The notes: a model not told the origin generated them from the letters alone. A stretch of 64,000 nt of DNA from Sphingomonas pokkalii (GCF_003096275.1 NZ_QENQ01000001.1:2578920-2642919), one strand, 5' to 3'. Counted from the stretch's first letter, positions 1 to 9,850 are shown. A program made the numbers and translations.

Positions 1-2
1 AT

Positions 3-22
3 CCTCCCCCGCCAGGGGGAGG
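3..22. repeat. GC-rich hairpin at window edge
   Basis: An 8-bp perfect inverted repeat (CCTCCCCC / GGGGGAGG, loop GCCA) is followed by more GGGGGAGG-type sequence up to about position 52. It lies downstream of the minus-strand threonine synthase-like gene and could end its transcript, but there is no clear T-run. It may equally be a short repetitive intergenic palindrome. Confidence 0.45.
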
Positions 23-80
23 TGGCCCGCGCAGCGGGTCGGAGGGGGAGGTAGGCGACTCACCTAATGGGCGCGAGCCA

Positions 81-1304
81 TCACAGCGCCCCCAAATCCC
101 CCACCGCATCCTTGTCCAGCCACGCCCCCGCCTCCGGCAACGGATATTTCAATCCCGTTGCGCAGTTGAACAGCACGGTGCGCTCCTCCGGATCGACCAG
201 CCCGTCGCGCATCGCCTGGTGATAGGCTGCCAGCGTCGCGCCACCCTCCGGACAGAGCAGCAGCCCGTCCTTGCGCGCGCACGCGTCCACCGCCTGAAGG
301 ATCGCCGGATCGCCCACCGCCAGCGCGCGCCCGCCGCTCTCGCGCACCGCGCGCAGGATCAGGAAGTCGCCCACCGCGCGCGGCACGCGGATGCCCGCCG
401 CAACCGTCGCGGCATTCTCCCAACGCTCGGCATGTTCCTCGCCCGCCTCATAGGCGCGGACGATCGGCGCGCAGCCCGAAGCCTGCACCGCATACATGCG
501 CGGCCGCTTCGATCCGATCCAGCCGAGCCGCTCCAGCTCGTCGAACGCCTTCCACATGCCGATCAACCCGGTACCGCCGCCGGTGGGGTAGAAGATCGCG
601 TCAGGCAGCTCCCAGCCGCACTGGGCGGCGAGTTCCAGCCCCATCGTCTTCTTGCCCTCGATCCGATAGGGCTCCTTGAGCGTCGAGAAATCGAACCAGC
701 GCCCCTCGGCGGCGCCGCGCCCGACGATCGCGCCGCATTCGTCGATCTGGCCGTTGACCCGGTAGACCCGCGCGCCCTGCGCGGCGATCTCGCGGACATT
801 CACTTCCGGGGTCTCTTCCGGACAGAGGATCACCGTTTCGATGCCGCAGCGCGCGGCATAGGCGGCGAGTGCGGCGCCGGCATTGCCATTGGTCGGCATG
901 GCGATACGGGTGACGCCCAGTTCGCGCGCCATGCTCACCGCCATCACCAGCCCGCGTGCCTTGAACGAGCCGGTCGGCAGCCGCCCCTCATCCTTGACGA
1001 TCGCGCCGGGACCGCCGGACTTGGGGATGGCGATCAGCGGCGTCTCGATCTCGCCCAGCGAGACGATGTTCCCTGCCCGCCGCACCGGGAGCAGCTCGCG
1101 CCAGCGCCACAGATCGGTCGGCCGCGCTGCCAGCGCATCGCGGGTGAGCGCCGCGCCGGCGCCCGCCAGATCGTAGCGGACCAGCAACGGCCGCCCGACG
1201 CGCGAGAGCTGGTGCAGCTGGTCCGCCGCATAGGTCTCGCCCGTCATCGAGCATTCGAGATGGGTGACGAAGCTCGGCCGCTCGACCCGGATATTGTCCT
1301 GCAT
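81..1304 (-). CDS. thrC: Threonine synthase-like PLP-dependent enzyme
   Basis: A 407-residue fold-type II pyridoxal-phosphate enzyme. In the threonine synthase family these convert O-phosphohomoserine to threonine. The PLP lysine lies in the motif TGSFKARG (about K115), and the glycine-rich phosphate-binding loop PTGGGTGLIG is near residue 240. The N-terminus carries the short Cys-containing stretch LECSMTGE typical of one threonine synthase subgroup. The length fits that subgroup. A serine/threonine dehydratase-like or cysteate synthase-like role is possible because the family is broad. It is transcribed alone; the next gene upstream (alcohol dehydrogenase) starts on the same strand about 1 kb away and is functionally unrelated. 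Confidence 0.8.
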   Translation of the reverse strand: MQDNIRVERPSFVTHLECSMTGETYAADQLHQLSRVGRPLLVRYDLAGAGAALTRDALAARPTDLWRWRELLPVRRAGNIVSLGEIETPLIAIPKSGGPGAIVKDEGRLPTGSFKARGLVMAVSMARELGVTRIAMPTNGNAGAALAAYAARCGIETVILCPEETPEVNVREIAAQGARVYRVNGQIDECGAIVGRGAAEGRWFDFSTLKEPYRIEGKKTMGLELAAQCGWELPDAIFYPTGGGTGLIGMWKAFDELERLGWIGSKRPRMYAVQASGCAPIVRAYEAGEEHAERWENAATVAAGIRVPRAVGDFLILRAVRESGGRALAVGDPAILQAVDACARKDGLLLCPEGGATLAAYHQAMRDGLVDPEERTVLFNCATGLKYPLPEAGAWLDKDAVGDLGAL

Positions 1305-1347
1305 GGGCGGCAGCTTAGGAACCGCCGCCGCCCCTGTCGATGGCGCC

Positions 1348-2373
1348 TCAGGCCATGTCGAGCACGATACGCCCCTCGATCTCGCCCTTGCGCATCCGAT
1401 CGAACACGGCGTTGACGTTCTCGAGCTTCTCGGTCGCCACCGTCGCGCGGACCTTGCCCTGGCCGGCGAAATCCAATGCCTCCTGCAGGTCGAGCCGCGT
1501 GCCGACGATCGATCCGCGCACGGTGATACCGTTCAGCACCGTGTTGAAGATCGAGAGCGGGAAATCGCCGGGCGGCAGGCCGTTGAGCGAGACGGTGCCG
1601 CCGCGCCCGACCATGCCCAGCGCCTGCTGGAACGCCTTGGTCGACACCGCCGTCACCAGCACGCCGCGCGCACCGCCCACGGCCTTGCGCACGAAGCGGG
1701 CAGGATCCTCGTGCAGCGCATTCACGGTCAGTTCGGCGCCCAACCGCTTCGCCAGCGCCAGCTTGGCATCGTCGATATCGACGGCGATAACGTTCAGCCC
1801 CATCGCCTTGGCATATTGCACCGCCATATGACCTAGCCCGCCGATACCGGAAATGACCACCCAGTCGCCCGGCTTGGTGTCGGTGACCTTCAGCCCCTTG
1901 TACACGGTTACGCCCGCGCACAGGATCGGCGCGATCTCCACGAAGCCGATATTGTCCGGCAGGATGCCGACATAGTTGGGATCGGCCAGCACATAATCGG
2001 CAAAGCCGCCATTCACCGAGTAGCCGGTATTCTGCTGGCTTTCGCACAACGTTTCCCAGCCACCCAGGCAATGGGGGCAATGGCCGCAGGCGCTGTACAG
2101 CCACGGCACGCCCACGCGATCGCCTTCCTTCACATGGCTGACGCCCGCACCCACCGCCGCGACATGGCCGACGCCTTCATGGCCAGGGATGAAGGGCGGC
2201 TTGGGGCGTACCGGCCAGTCGCCCTCGGCAGCGTGGAGATCGGTATGGCACACGCCGCTGGCGGCGATGCGGACCAGGATCTGGCCGGGGCCGACCTCCG
2301 GCACCGCCACCTCCTCGATCACGAGCGGCTTGCCGAATTCGCGGACCACGGCAGCTTTCATCGTCTTGGACAT
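1348..2373 (-). CDS. adhP: Zinc-dependent alcohol dehydrogenase, AdhP type
   Basis: A 341-residue medium-chain NAD-dependent alcohol dehydrogenase. Catalytic zinc ligands are visible at C42 (GVCHTD) and H65 (GHEGVG). Four structural-zinc cysteines follow at about 96, 99, 102 and 110 (CGHCPHC...C). The Rossmann motif GIGGLGHMA is near residue 173. The order and length match AdhP-type enzymes that oxidise ethanol and other short alcohols. The ATG at 2373 is preferred over one 11 codons upstream because AGGAG sits a few bases before it. It has no obvious operon partner. Confidence 0.9.
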   Translation of the reverse strand: MSKTMKAAVVREFGKPLVIEEVAVPEVGPGQILVRIAASGVCHTDLHAAEGDWPVRPKPPFIPGHEGVGHVAAVGAGVSHVKEGDRVGVPWLYSACGHCPHCLGGWETLCESQQNTGYSVNGGFADYVLADPNYVGILPDNIGFVEIAPILCAGVTVYKGLKVTDTKPGDWVVISGIGGLGHMAVQYAKAMGLNVIAVDIDDAKLALAKRLGAELTVNALHEDPARFVRKAVGGARGVLVTAVSTKAFQQALGMVGRGGTVSLNGLPPGDFPLSIFNTVLNGITVRGSIVGTRLDLQEALDFAGQGKVRATVATEKLENVNAVFDRMRKGEIEGRIVLDMA

Positions 2374-2453
2374 CGATCGCTCCTGTTTGGACAATGGGAT
2401 CGGCATGACCCTTCAGACGCTCGCGCCCTATTGGGATAGTTGCGTAGCCTTCC

Positions 2454-3248
2454 TCAGCGCCGCTCCGGCCGGCTCCGTTGCGCCCGCTTGCGAAGCGCCC
2501 CCGGCATCCACCGCGCGGCGAACCATAGTTTGCGCGCAGTCTTCCCCACGCGGGTGTGGAGCACATGGCCGTGCACCGCCTGCCATGCCGCTTCAGCTAC
2601 ATCGCCCACCGGCGAAATCTCCAGCCCCGCCCGCTGCACCCGTTCGCGGATCACCTGGTTCGATCCGCCACTCGGCTGATCGAGCAAGGGGGTATCGATG
2701 AAGGCCGGCATCAGCGTGCGCACCTGCACACCCGCGGGCGCCCATTCGCCGTCGAGCGATTCGGCCAGCCCGCGCACGGCGAATTTGGTGGCGGCGTAGA
2801 TCGCGGCGCCCGCCGTGCCATAGATGCCCGCTGCCGAGCTGGTGATCAGCATCACCGATCCGGGTGTCGCGGAAAGCAGCGGGAAGGCGGTATGCGCGCC
2901 GTGGACCACACCGGTGAAGTTCACCGCGATGCACCGCTCCAGCTCGGCGGGATCGGCGCTGGCGAAGGGGCCGCTGGTGCCGATGCCGGCATTGTTGAAC
3001 AGCACGTCCAGCCGTCCGCCGCTGGCCTCCGCGAAATCCGCGAGCGCCGCCACCCATTGATCGCGATCCCGCACGTCAAGCAGGTGTGTCGTCGCCATGC
3101 CCTCGGGCAGCATCGCCTGCGTCGTCGCCAGCCCGGCGGCATTCACATCGGCGAGCCCGACCCGCCAGCCGCGCGCCGCGAACAGCTGCGCCACTGCCTG
3201 GCCGATGCCCGATGCGCCGCCGGTGATGAAGATTGCCCGATCGCCCAT
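2454..3248 (-). CDS. SDR family oxidoreductase
   Basis: A classical short-chain dehydrogenase of 264 residues. It has the TGGASGIG cofactor motif near residue 9, NNAGIG near 82 and the YAATK catalytic Tyr-Lys motif near 150. A basic tail rich in Arg follows the Rossmann domain. The ATG at 3248 follows a GGAGG sequence at normal spacing and places the cofactor motif close to the N-terminus, so it is chosen over one 15 codons upstream. Substrate is not predictable. Confidence 0.85.
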   Translation of the reverse strand: MGDRAIFITGGASGIGQAVAQLFAARGWRVGLADVNAAGLATTQAMLPEGMATTHLLDVRDRDQWVAALADFAEASGGRLDVLFNNAGIGTSGPFASADPAELERCIAVNFTGVVHGAHTAFPLLSATPGSVMLITSSAAGIYGTAGAAIYAATKFAVRGLAESLDGEWAPAGVQVRTLMPAFIDTPLLDQPSGGSNQVIRERVQRAGLEISPVGDVAEAAWQAVHGHVLHTRVGKTARKLWFAARWMPGALRKRAQRSRPERR

Positions 3249-3328
3249 AGCGCTGCACCTCCGCTCGTTTTCCCTTAGGTCTTCACCCAGCATTCCGCAC
3301 AGGAAGCGGCAACGCCAGCACCAATTTG

Positions 3329-4255
3329 TCAGGGACAGCAGAAATGACGCTCGAACGTCTTCATGATGAAGTCGACAATCTCGGGTTTCGGATGCCGATT
3401 GTCGCGCTCGAATGGATCAACGAAGAAGTCCTTCACGATCTCGAACGATGGGAAATATGATATTCTTTCGTCATTGCTTTCCCGGAGCATTTCATCAACC
3501 GCCGAGCGTAGAATGCTTTTGGATACGGAATTGGCCGTCATGCAGGAGATGGGACGAAAAGTGGCCATCAATGGTATCGGCGACACCGTGAAGATGATCC
3601 GGGCGTTGGGTTTCGCAGTGTGGATGATCGCACAAATGCGCCGCAGATTATCGAGGTTTTCCTGATGCGAGGATATCCGAAAACCGTGGATCTTCTCGTC
3701 GAACAGATATGCCGGCACGCCCCGCCAAAGGGCGTCCCCCGTCCGCTTGTCGTACCAGATTTCGGACAGTCCGAGCGTGATGATGAATAGATCGGTTCCG
3801 AGGATGACGCCTCGCGTTTCCGCTCGCACCGCCGGATCGATCGAAGCAATTTCCTTGCCCTCGGAAAACCAAAGATTCTCCGGGAACTCCTTGCCCTCCA
3901 TTGCCCATTCGAACTGCTGGAGAATGGTGAAGCTATTCACCATTCCCTCTCCGAATCGGATGATGTGCGATTGGTTGGACAAATGCCCCCCACCCACATC
4001 ATACCCCTTTTCCATGAGGTATTTGGTTATATAGCCAGCAAAACAGCTGCCGAAAGCCGTCAGCCGGGTATCCGGGCGAATGAAGGGTTGTGGCGGTGAC
4101 CAGCCATGCATGATCCATCGGTCGACGCCGGCCGCGCTATATTCGATCTCCTCCTTCGATGCGATGAAATTGGTGTGCGGTCCCCGATACCAGGAACCGT
4201 TGAATACCGCCCTGTGGCCATCGCGTTCGCTGACGATTTGTTCCAGGTCCGCCAT
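3329..4255 (-). CDS. GSCFA domain protein
   Basis: A 308-residue protein carrying the family-defining motif FGSCFAGYI at residues 68-76, near the N-terminus of the GSCFA domain. GSCFA proteins are SGNH/GDSL-hydrolase-like and are often found near polysaccharide or glycan-modifying genes; no specific reaction is established to my knowledge. The start is followed by a soluble protein without a signal peptide. Base composition is noticeably less GC-rich than the neighbours, which suggests transfer. It is divergent from a sulfotransferase-like gene, and both may act on surface glycans. Confidence 0.8.
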   Translation of the reverse strand: MADLEQIVSERDGHRAVFNGSWYRGPHTNFIASKEEIEYSAAGVDRWIMHGWSPPQPFIRPDTRLTAFGSCFAGYITKYLMEKGYDVGGGHLSNQSHIIRFGEGMVNSFTILQQFEWAMEGKEFPENLWFSEGKEIASIDPAVRAETRGVILGTDLFIITLGLSEIWYDKRTGDALWRGVPAYLFDEKIHGFRISSHQENLDNLRRICAIIHTAKPNARIIFTVSPIPLMATFRPISCMTANSVSKSILRSAVDEMLRESNDERISYFPSFEIVKDFFVDPFERDNRHPKPEIVDFIMKTFERHFCCP

Positions 4256-4361
4256 AGGAAGCTCTCATTTCGTCCGAAAGGGACGGCTAGCGGAGTTCGG
4301 GCGATCGCGATAGGGTCGTAGCCCGATCACTATCGGAACACCGAAAACAAGGAAGTTTGCG

Positions 4362-5219
4362 CTGAAGATCATCCTGCACGCCGGTACGCCCAAGACCGGG
4401 ACCTCATCCCTGCAGGTTTTTCTCCACAACCATCGCGACGCACTGCTCGACCGCGGCGTGCTGTACCCCAAAACAGGTATCACCGACCTATTCGAACCGA
4501 AGCATCAATGGATGATTCGAGACCTGATGGGCGAAAATCCCGCCCCCTTCACCGAAAGGCTCCACGCCGCCCTTCAGGAGGCACGGCCGGATACGCATAC
4601 TGTTCTGTTGTCTTCCGAAGGGCTGTTCCACCGCTGGTGGGATTTCTCGCCCGCAGGGTTGGAAGCGCTGCACCTGCTTGCCGCACGGGCAGAGCTCGAA
4701 CTCTGGGCCTTTTTTCGCGAGCCGGTGGCATTCACGCGCAGCTTCTACGTTCAGATGCTGAAAAATCCGCGCGGACTCGGACCGTGCTATGGGCTCGATG
4801 CCAGCATCGACGCGCTATTGGACGAACCCCGATTTTCCCTGCATCTCGACTATATCGGCTACATCCGCACCGTCGAAGCCGTGCTGGGCGCCGGCAAGGT
4901 GCGGCCATTCCGATACACCGGGAACACGGTGGCGAACATGCTGGAGGCATTGGGGATCACCGACCTCGCGCCCGACATGCCGGCGGAAAATCGTTCCGTC
5001 GGCGAATGGGGCGTATCGCTGTTGCGGCAAATCAACCAACGCACGCTAGGGGTGGACGAGAAATGGCAGGCGGTCGGCCTCATCGAGAAGCTCGACCGTC
5101 TCGCCGATGGCTATAGGCGCCCCCTGCAGCTGGCGCCAGAAACCATCCAACGGATTCACGCGCTCTCGGCAGAAAGCGTCGCCGCGTTTGCGCGCCTCTA
5201 TAATCTCGATATCAGCTGA
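4362..5219 (+). CDS. Sulfotransferase-like P-loop protein, apparent CTG start
   Basis: The N-terminus reads MKIILHAGTPKTGTSSLQ if translation begins at CTG 4362. This is the 5'-phosphosulfate-binding loop of PAPS-dependent sulfotransferases (P-K-T-G-T-S-S). No ATG, GTG or TTG lies between the upstream in-frame stop (4311-4313) and this motif. The first GTG, at 4458, would delete the motif completely. An AAGGA sequence at 4349-4353 lies 8 bases before the CTG. The protein would be 285 residues. Expected role: transfer of sulfate to a carbohydrate or other surface acceptor. It sits between a GSCFA gene (divergent) and a GT-A-like gene downstream. Confidence 0.75.
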   Translation: MKIILHAGTPKTGTSSLQVFLHNHRDALLDRGVLYPKTGITDLFEPKHQWMIRDLMGENPAPFTERLHAALQEARPDTHTVLLSSEGLFHRWWDFSPAGLEALHLLAARAELELWAFFREPVAFTRSFYVQMLKNPRGLGPCYGLDASIDALLDEPRFSLHLDYIGYIRTVEAVLGAGKVRPFRYTGNTVANMLEALGITDLAPDMPAENRSVGEWGVSLLRQINQRTLGVDEKWQAVGLIEKLDRLADGYRRPLQLAPETIQRIHALSAESVAAFARLYNLDIS

Positions 5220-5420
5220 TCGACGCACACACCGGCATCCCGACTTCCCGCACCATATACCAAGGCTGCTGACGAAGCAGGGCAGGCCCCTTCCGTAAAC
5301 GCGGCTTTCGGTGCACCTGCGACTGCCGCAGGGAAACTGAAACAAGGTGGAATCTGCACCCATAGGATTTGGTATTATCTGTCATCGGGTACATAAGGTT
5401 GTTTCTAAGAGAAGCTTGCA

Positions 5421-6245
5421 GTGACACGCCTGTTATACTCCTTCATCGTCGACGGGGCGCCCAAATTCGAGCAGCAGGCGCGGATCTTTCTGAAAAGCTT
5501 GCTGGCAACTGGCGTGCCCGCCGGATCCATCCATGCGCATGTAACGCCTGCCGCGCGCGCACGGGACGGGCTGGTCACGATGCTGGCCGCCTATGGCATC
5601 GTGCTGCACGATCTTCAGCCCTTTCTCGATGGCACCTATTGTAACAAGCTGGTCCAGTTGAGCGCGCTACCGCTGGACCGTGCGGATTGCATCGCCCTGT
5701 GCGACACCGATCTCGCCTTTCTGGAAAGCCTGGAAACCGTGGCGAGCTCCACGACCGTGCGGGCGAAGCCGGTGGATCTGCCCAACCCGCCGATTGCACT
5801 GCTGGAGCAAGCGCGCGACGTCTGCGGCCTGCACGGTATGCAGCCGATCGTATCCACCAGTTGCGACGCGGCAAGCACTTGGGCATCGAATTGCAACGGA
5901 GGCCTGTACTTGCTGCCCTCTATACTGGCCCCGGCGATCGCCGCCGCATGGCGGCGGCACGCAGAGACGCTATATAATGAACGGGCTTTCCTGGGAGGCT
6001 ATAGCCACAATATCGATCAGATCTCGTTCGCCATGGCGATGCTCGATCTAGGCCTGGACGTTGACGCATTGCCGATTGAGGACAATTTCCCGCTCCACCT
6101 GGCCGACCGATTCCCCCCGGACAAAGACATCGCTCCGCGTGTGCTTCATTTCCACTGGCTACATGACGGCGACACCGCGTTGCGAAGGACCGGCCATGCC
6201 ATCCTCGATCGCTCGGTGGATGCGGTCAACGCGCGCCTGCGGTAA
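5421..6245 (+). CDS. GT-A-like putative glycosyltransferase
   Basis: A 274-residue protein beginning with GTG. It shows features of a nucleotide-sugar transferase fold: a DxD motif at D95-T96-D97 (CDTDLAF), an NGGLY motif at about residue 159 and a HFHW segment near the C-terminus, which in GT-8-like families helps bind metal. There is no signal peptide or membrane span. A role in surface polysaccharide or glycan synthesis is inferred from the motifs and from the neighbouring sulfotransferase-like and GSCFA genes. The family is not securely identified. Confidence 0.65.
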   Translation: MTRLLYSFIVDGAPKFEQQARIFLKSLLATGVPAGSIHAHVTPAARARDGLVTMLAAYGIVLHDLQPFLDGTYCNKLVQLSALPLDRADCIALCDTDLAFLESLETVASSTTVRAKPVDLPNPPIALLEQARDVCGLHGMQPIVSTSCDAASTWASNCNGGLYLLPSILAPAIAAAWRRHAETLYNERAFLGGYSHNIDQISFAMAMLDLGLDVDALPIEDNFPLHLADRFPPDKDIAPRVLHFHWLHDGDTALRRTGHAILDRSVDAVNARLR

Positions 6246-6362
6246 CAGCAGCGCGCATCCAAGGCTCCGGCAGCGTCCCCGCGCCCGATTGTGCTTCGAG
6301 TCATAGACTTCGTACAGCGCTTTCGGGTAACGCTACCACAAACGGTACGGGAGAGAGATACG

Positions 6363-8816
6363 ATGCCCAAGGGCCTGACGCTGCTGCTAGCCACCACCAT
6401 CCTTGCCGCCACGCCCGCCGTCGCGCAGCAGGCGCCGACAACGCTGTCCTCCGCCGCGCATCCCGAGAAGTGGCCGGCGGCCAAGAGCCAGGGCCTGATC
6501 GACCCGGCCACGGAGACGTTCGTCACCGATCTGCTGGCGAAGATGACGCTGGAGGAAAAGGTCGGCCAGATGATCCAGGCCGATATCGGCAGCATCAAGC
6601 CCGAGGATCTGGCGATCTATCCGCTCGGATCGATCCTGGCGGGCGGCAGCTCGCCGCCGATCGGTGCGCCCGATCGCTCGCCCCGCGGACCGTGGCTGGC
6701 AACGGCGCAGGCGTTCCAGAAGGCCGCACTCGCCCGCAAGGTGGACCATACGCCGATTCCGATCATGTTCGGCATCGATGCGGTGCACGGCAACAACAAC
6801 ATCGTCGGCGCGACGCTCTTTCCGCACAATGTCGGGCTGGGCGCGATGCGCGATCCCGCACTGATGGAGAAGATCGGGCGCGCGACCGCCGAAGAAACGG
6901 CGTCTGCAGGCATCGACTGGGCATTTGGCCCGACGCTGGCGGTTCCGCAGGACGAACGCTGGGGCCGCGCCTATGAAGGCTATTCCGAAGAACCCGAGGT
7001 CGTGCGCAGCTATGCCGGTGCGATGATCCGGGGCCTTCAGGGCGCGCCGGGCACCAAGGATCGCTTCCAGAAGGGCTATGTCGCGGCCTCCGCCAAGCAT
7101 TTCCTCGGCGACGGCGGCACCTTCGGCGGGCAGGACCAGGGCGATACCCGCGTTTCCGAAGAAGAGCTGATCCGCATCCACAATGCCGGCTATCCGGGTG
7201 CGATCGATGCCGGCGCGATGACGGTGATGGCATCGTTCAGCAGCTGGAACGGCGCCAAGATGCATGGCAACAAATCGCTGCTCACCGATGTGTTGAAGGG
7301 CCGCATGGGCTTTGACGGCTTCGTCGTCGGCGACTGGAACGGCCATGCCCAGATTCCCGGCTGCACCGCCACCGATTGCGCCGCGACCTTCAACGCCGGG
7401 CTGGACATGGCCATGGCGCCGGACAGCTGGAAGGGGCTGTACGAAACCACCGTCGCCCATGTGAAGGACGGGACCATTCCGATGGCACGCATGGACGATG
7501 CGGTGCGCCGCATCCTGCGCGTGAAGGTGCAGATGGGCCTGTTCAACGCCGCGCGCCCCTATGAGGCCAAACCCGAACTGATCGGTTCCCCCGCGCATCG
7601 CGCGATCGCCCGCGAGGCGGTGGCCAAGTCGCTGGTGCTGCTGAAGAACAGCGGCGTGCTGCCGGTGAAGGCGAGCGCCAACGTGCTGGTCGCCGGGCCG
7701 GGCGCGGATTCGATGGCGCAGCAGTCGGGCGGCTGGACGCTCAGCTGGCAGGGCGACGGCAACCCCAATGCGATGTTCCCCAATGGCGAGACGATCTTCG
7801 CGGGCATTCAGGCGGCGTTGAAGGCCGGTGGCGGCACGGCGACGCTCTCGGCCGACGGCAGCTTCACCAAGAAGCCGGACGTGGCGATCGTCGTGTTCGG
7901 CGAGGAACCCTATGCCGAGATGCGCGGCGACGTGCGCACGCTGGAATTCCAGCCGGGCGACAAACAGGCACTGGCGCTGCTCAAGAAGCTGAAGGCGGCG
8001 GGCGTGCCGGTCGTCTCGGTGTTCCTGTCGGGCCGCCCGCTCTGGGTGAATCCCGAGCTCAACGCCTCGGATGCGTTCGTCGCCGCCTGGCTGCCGGGCA
8101 GCGAAGGCGGGGGCGTGGCCGACGTGCTGATCGGCGACAAGGCCGGCAAGCCGCGCCGCGACTTCACCGGCACGCTGTCGTTCAGCTGGCCGAAGACCGC
8201 CGGCCAGTTCACACTCAACCACGGCGAGCCGGGCTATGACCCGCTGTTCGCCTTCGGCTATGGCCTCCGCTACGCCAAGCCCGGCGCGGTCGGTGCGCTC
8301 AGCGAAGTGTCGGGTGTCGATGCGTCCCTCGGCAACACCAGCACCTTCTTCGCCAGGGGTGTCACCCCCGCGCCCTTCTCCTTCGCGACCGACAGCGGCA
8401 TCACCCGCAAGACCGTCGATGGTCCGGCAACGCAGGAAGGCGCGCAGCAGCTGGCCTGGCCTGCGGGTCCGGCGACGCTGCGGATCGGCGGCGGCGACCT
8501 CGACCTCAGCCGCGAGACCAATGGCGATCTGTCGCTGCGCCTCGTCTATCGCGTCGATACGGCGCCCAGCGGCTCGGTGCGGCTGTCGATGGAGGGCGGC
8601 AAGAACAGCGGGACGATCGACGCGACCGGGCTGTTCACTGCCAAGGGCGGCTGGCAGACGGTCAACGTGCTGCTGAAGTGCTACCAGAAGAACGGTATCG
8701 ATGTGACCAAGGTGAGCGCACCGGTCGTGCTGCAGGCAAGCGGGCCGTTCACGCTCTCCCTGGCCGAGGCGAAGATCGTTTCCGATCCCGCCAACTCGGT
8801 CTGTCCGGGCCAATGA
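6363..8816 (+). CDS. Glycoside hydrolase family 3 beta-glucosidase, secreted
   Basis: An 817-residue GH3 enzyme with a Sec signal peptide (residues 1-22, ending AVAQQ). Order: N-terminal GH3 TIM barrel with the nucleophile Asp in GFVVGDWNG (about D324), then the alpha/beta C-terminal GH3 domain with the SEGGGVADVL region, then a C-terminal beta-sandwich extension common in ExoP/BglX-type periplasmic enzymes. It is expected to release glucose from beta-glucosides in the periplasm. The ATG at 6363 follows GGGAGAG and gives the signal peptide. It overlaps galM by 4 bases (ATGA), implying coupled translation and mutarotation of the released sugar. Confidence 0.9.
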   Translation: MPKGLTLLLATTILAATPAVAQQAPTTLSSAAHPEKWPAAKSQGLIDPATETFVTDLLAKMTLEEKVGQMIQADIGSIKPEDLAIYPLGSILAGGSSPPIGAPDRSPRGPWLATAQAFQKAALARKVDHTPIPIMFGIDAVHGNNNIVGATLFPHNVGLGAMRDPALMEKIGRATAEETASAGIDWAFGPTLAVPQDERWGRAYEGYSEEPEVVRSYAGAMIRGLQGAPGTKDRFQKGYVAASAKHFLGDGGTFGGQDQGDTRVSEEELIRIHNAGYPGAIDAGAMTVMASFSSWNGAKMHGNKSLLTDVLKGRMGFDGFVVGDWNGHAQIPGCTATDCAATFNAGLDMAMAPDSWKGLYETTVAHVKDGTIPMARMDDAVRRILRVKVQMGLFNAARPYEAKPELIGSPAHRAIAREAVAKSLVLLKNSGVLPVKASANVLVAGPGADSMAQQSGGWTLSWQGDGNPNAMFPNGETIFAGIQAALKAGGGTATLSADGSFTKKPDVAIVVFGEEPYAEMRGDVRTLEFQPGDKQALALLKKLKAAGVPVVSVFLSGRPLWVNPELNASDAFVAAWLPGSEGGGVADVLIGDKAGKPRRDFTGTLSFSWPKTAGQFTLNHGEPGYDPLFAFGYGLRYAKPGAVGALSEVSGVDASLGNTSTFFARGVTPAPFSFATDSGITRKTVDGPATQEGAQQLAWPAGPATLRIGGGDLDLSRETNGDLSLRLVYRVDTAPSGSVRLSMEGGKNSGTIDATGLFTAKGGWQTVNVLLKCYQKNGIDVTKVSAPVVLQASGPFTLSLAEAKIVSDPANSVCPGQ

Positions 8817-9850
8817 GCGCGATCGAGGTCGTCGACATTGCGCGCGGAGCCTTCCATGCGCAGTTCCTGAATCTGGGCGCGACGCTGCACCGGCTTGAAG
8901 TGCCCGATCGCCACGGGCGATCGGAAAACGTCGTGCTCGGCTATGCCGATCTCGAAGACTATCGCCGCCAGCCGCCGCGCTATTATGGCGCGGTGGCGGG
9001 GCGATACGCCAACCGCATTGCCGGCGGCCGCTTCACGCTGGACGGCGAGACCTTTCAGCTGACCACCAACGAAGGCGGCAACAGCCTGCATTCGGGGCCG
9101 GACGGGTTCGACCGGCAATTCTGGACGGTGGAGGCACAGAGCGACGACTCCGTCACCTTCCGGCTGGACACGCCGCATGGCTGGAACGGCTTTCCGGGCA
9201 ATCTAACCGTGCGCGTGGCATATGCGCTGGAGGAAGACGGGCTCGCCGTGCGCTTCGCCGCTACCTCCGATCGCACAACCATCGTGAACCTGACGCAGCA
9301 TGCCTATTTCAACCTGGTCGGTGAGGCGAGCGGCGCGACGATCCTCGACCATGTTCTGCAGATCCCGGCTGGCGCTATCACGCCGGTGAATGATGCGCTG
9401 ATCCCGACCGGAGACCTTGCACCGGTGGCGGGTACGCCGTTCGATTTCCGCCTCCCGAAACCGATCGGCCGCGACATCGATGCCGACAATGCGCAACTGG
9501 CGCTCGGCAAGGGCTATGACCATAATTTCGTGCTCGACGGCCCCGCCGGGTTCGAGCGCCGCATCGCCACGCTGTTCGATCCCGAGTCCGGCCGCGTACT
9601 GGACGTGCATTCGACCGAGCCGGGCGTGCAGTTCTATACCGGCAATCACCTCGCCGATGGTGCGCCGGGCACCGGCGGCGGCACCTATCCGGGGCGCGGC
9701 GGCCTGTGCGTCGAACCGCAGAAATTTCCGGACAGCCCCAACCAGCCGGGCTTTCCCACGGCGCGGATCGCGGCCGGGGACGTCTATCGCCACAACATGG
9801 CCTTTCGCTTCCGTACGGCCGACGGGGTGGAGGCTGCGTTCGAGGATTGA
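8813..9850 (+). CDS. galM: Aldose 1-epimerase
   Basis: A 345-residue galactose mutarotase-like protein that interconverts alpha and beta anomers of aldoses. Family signatures are present: ANRIAGGRF near residue 66, NLTQHAYFNL (catalytic His) near 163, YDHNFVL near 237 and CVEPQKFPD with the catalytic Glu near 300. The start ATG overlaps the stop of the GH3 gene (ATGA at 8813-8816). Processing the glucose released by the preceding glucosidase is a sensible joint role. Confidence 0.9.
   Translation: MSAIEVVDIARGAFHAQFLNLGATLHRLEVPDRHGRSENVVLGYADLEDYRRQPPRYYGAVAGRYANRIAGGRFTLDGETFQLTTNEGGNSLHSGPDGFDRQFWTVEAQSDDSVTFRLDTPHGWNGFPGNLTVRVAYALEEDGLAVRFAATSDRTTIVNLTQHAYFNLVGEASGATILDHVLQIPAGAITPVNDALIPTGDLAPVAGTPFDFRLPKPIGRDIDADNAQLALGKGYDHNFVLDGPAGFERRIATLFDPESGRVLDVHSTEPGVQFYTGNHLADGAPGTGGGTYPGRGGLCVEPQKFPDSPNQPGFPTARIAAGDVYRHNMAFRFRTADGVEAAFED

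Noticed and set aside
4458..5219. GTG at 4458 as the start of the sulfotransferase-like gene
   Set aside because: It would remove the PAPS-binding loop that is clearly encoded upstream in the same frame.
6387..8813. Long minus-strand open frame (about 808 codons) opposite the GH3 gene
   Set aside because: It is a GC-rich antisense shadow: composition is dominated by Arg, Ala, Gly and His, with no domain or start signal, and it exactly mirrors the well-supported GH3 gene.
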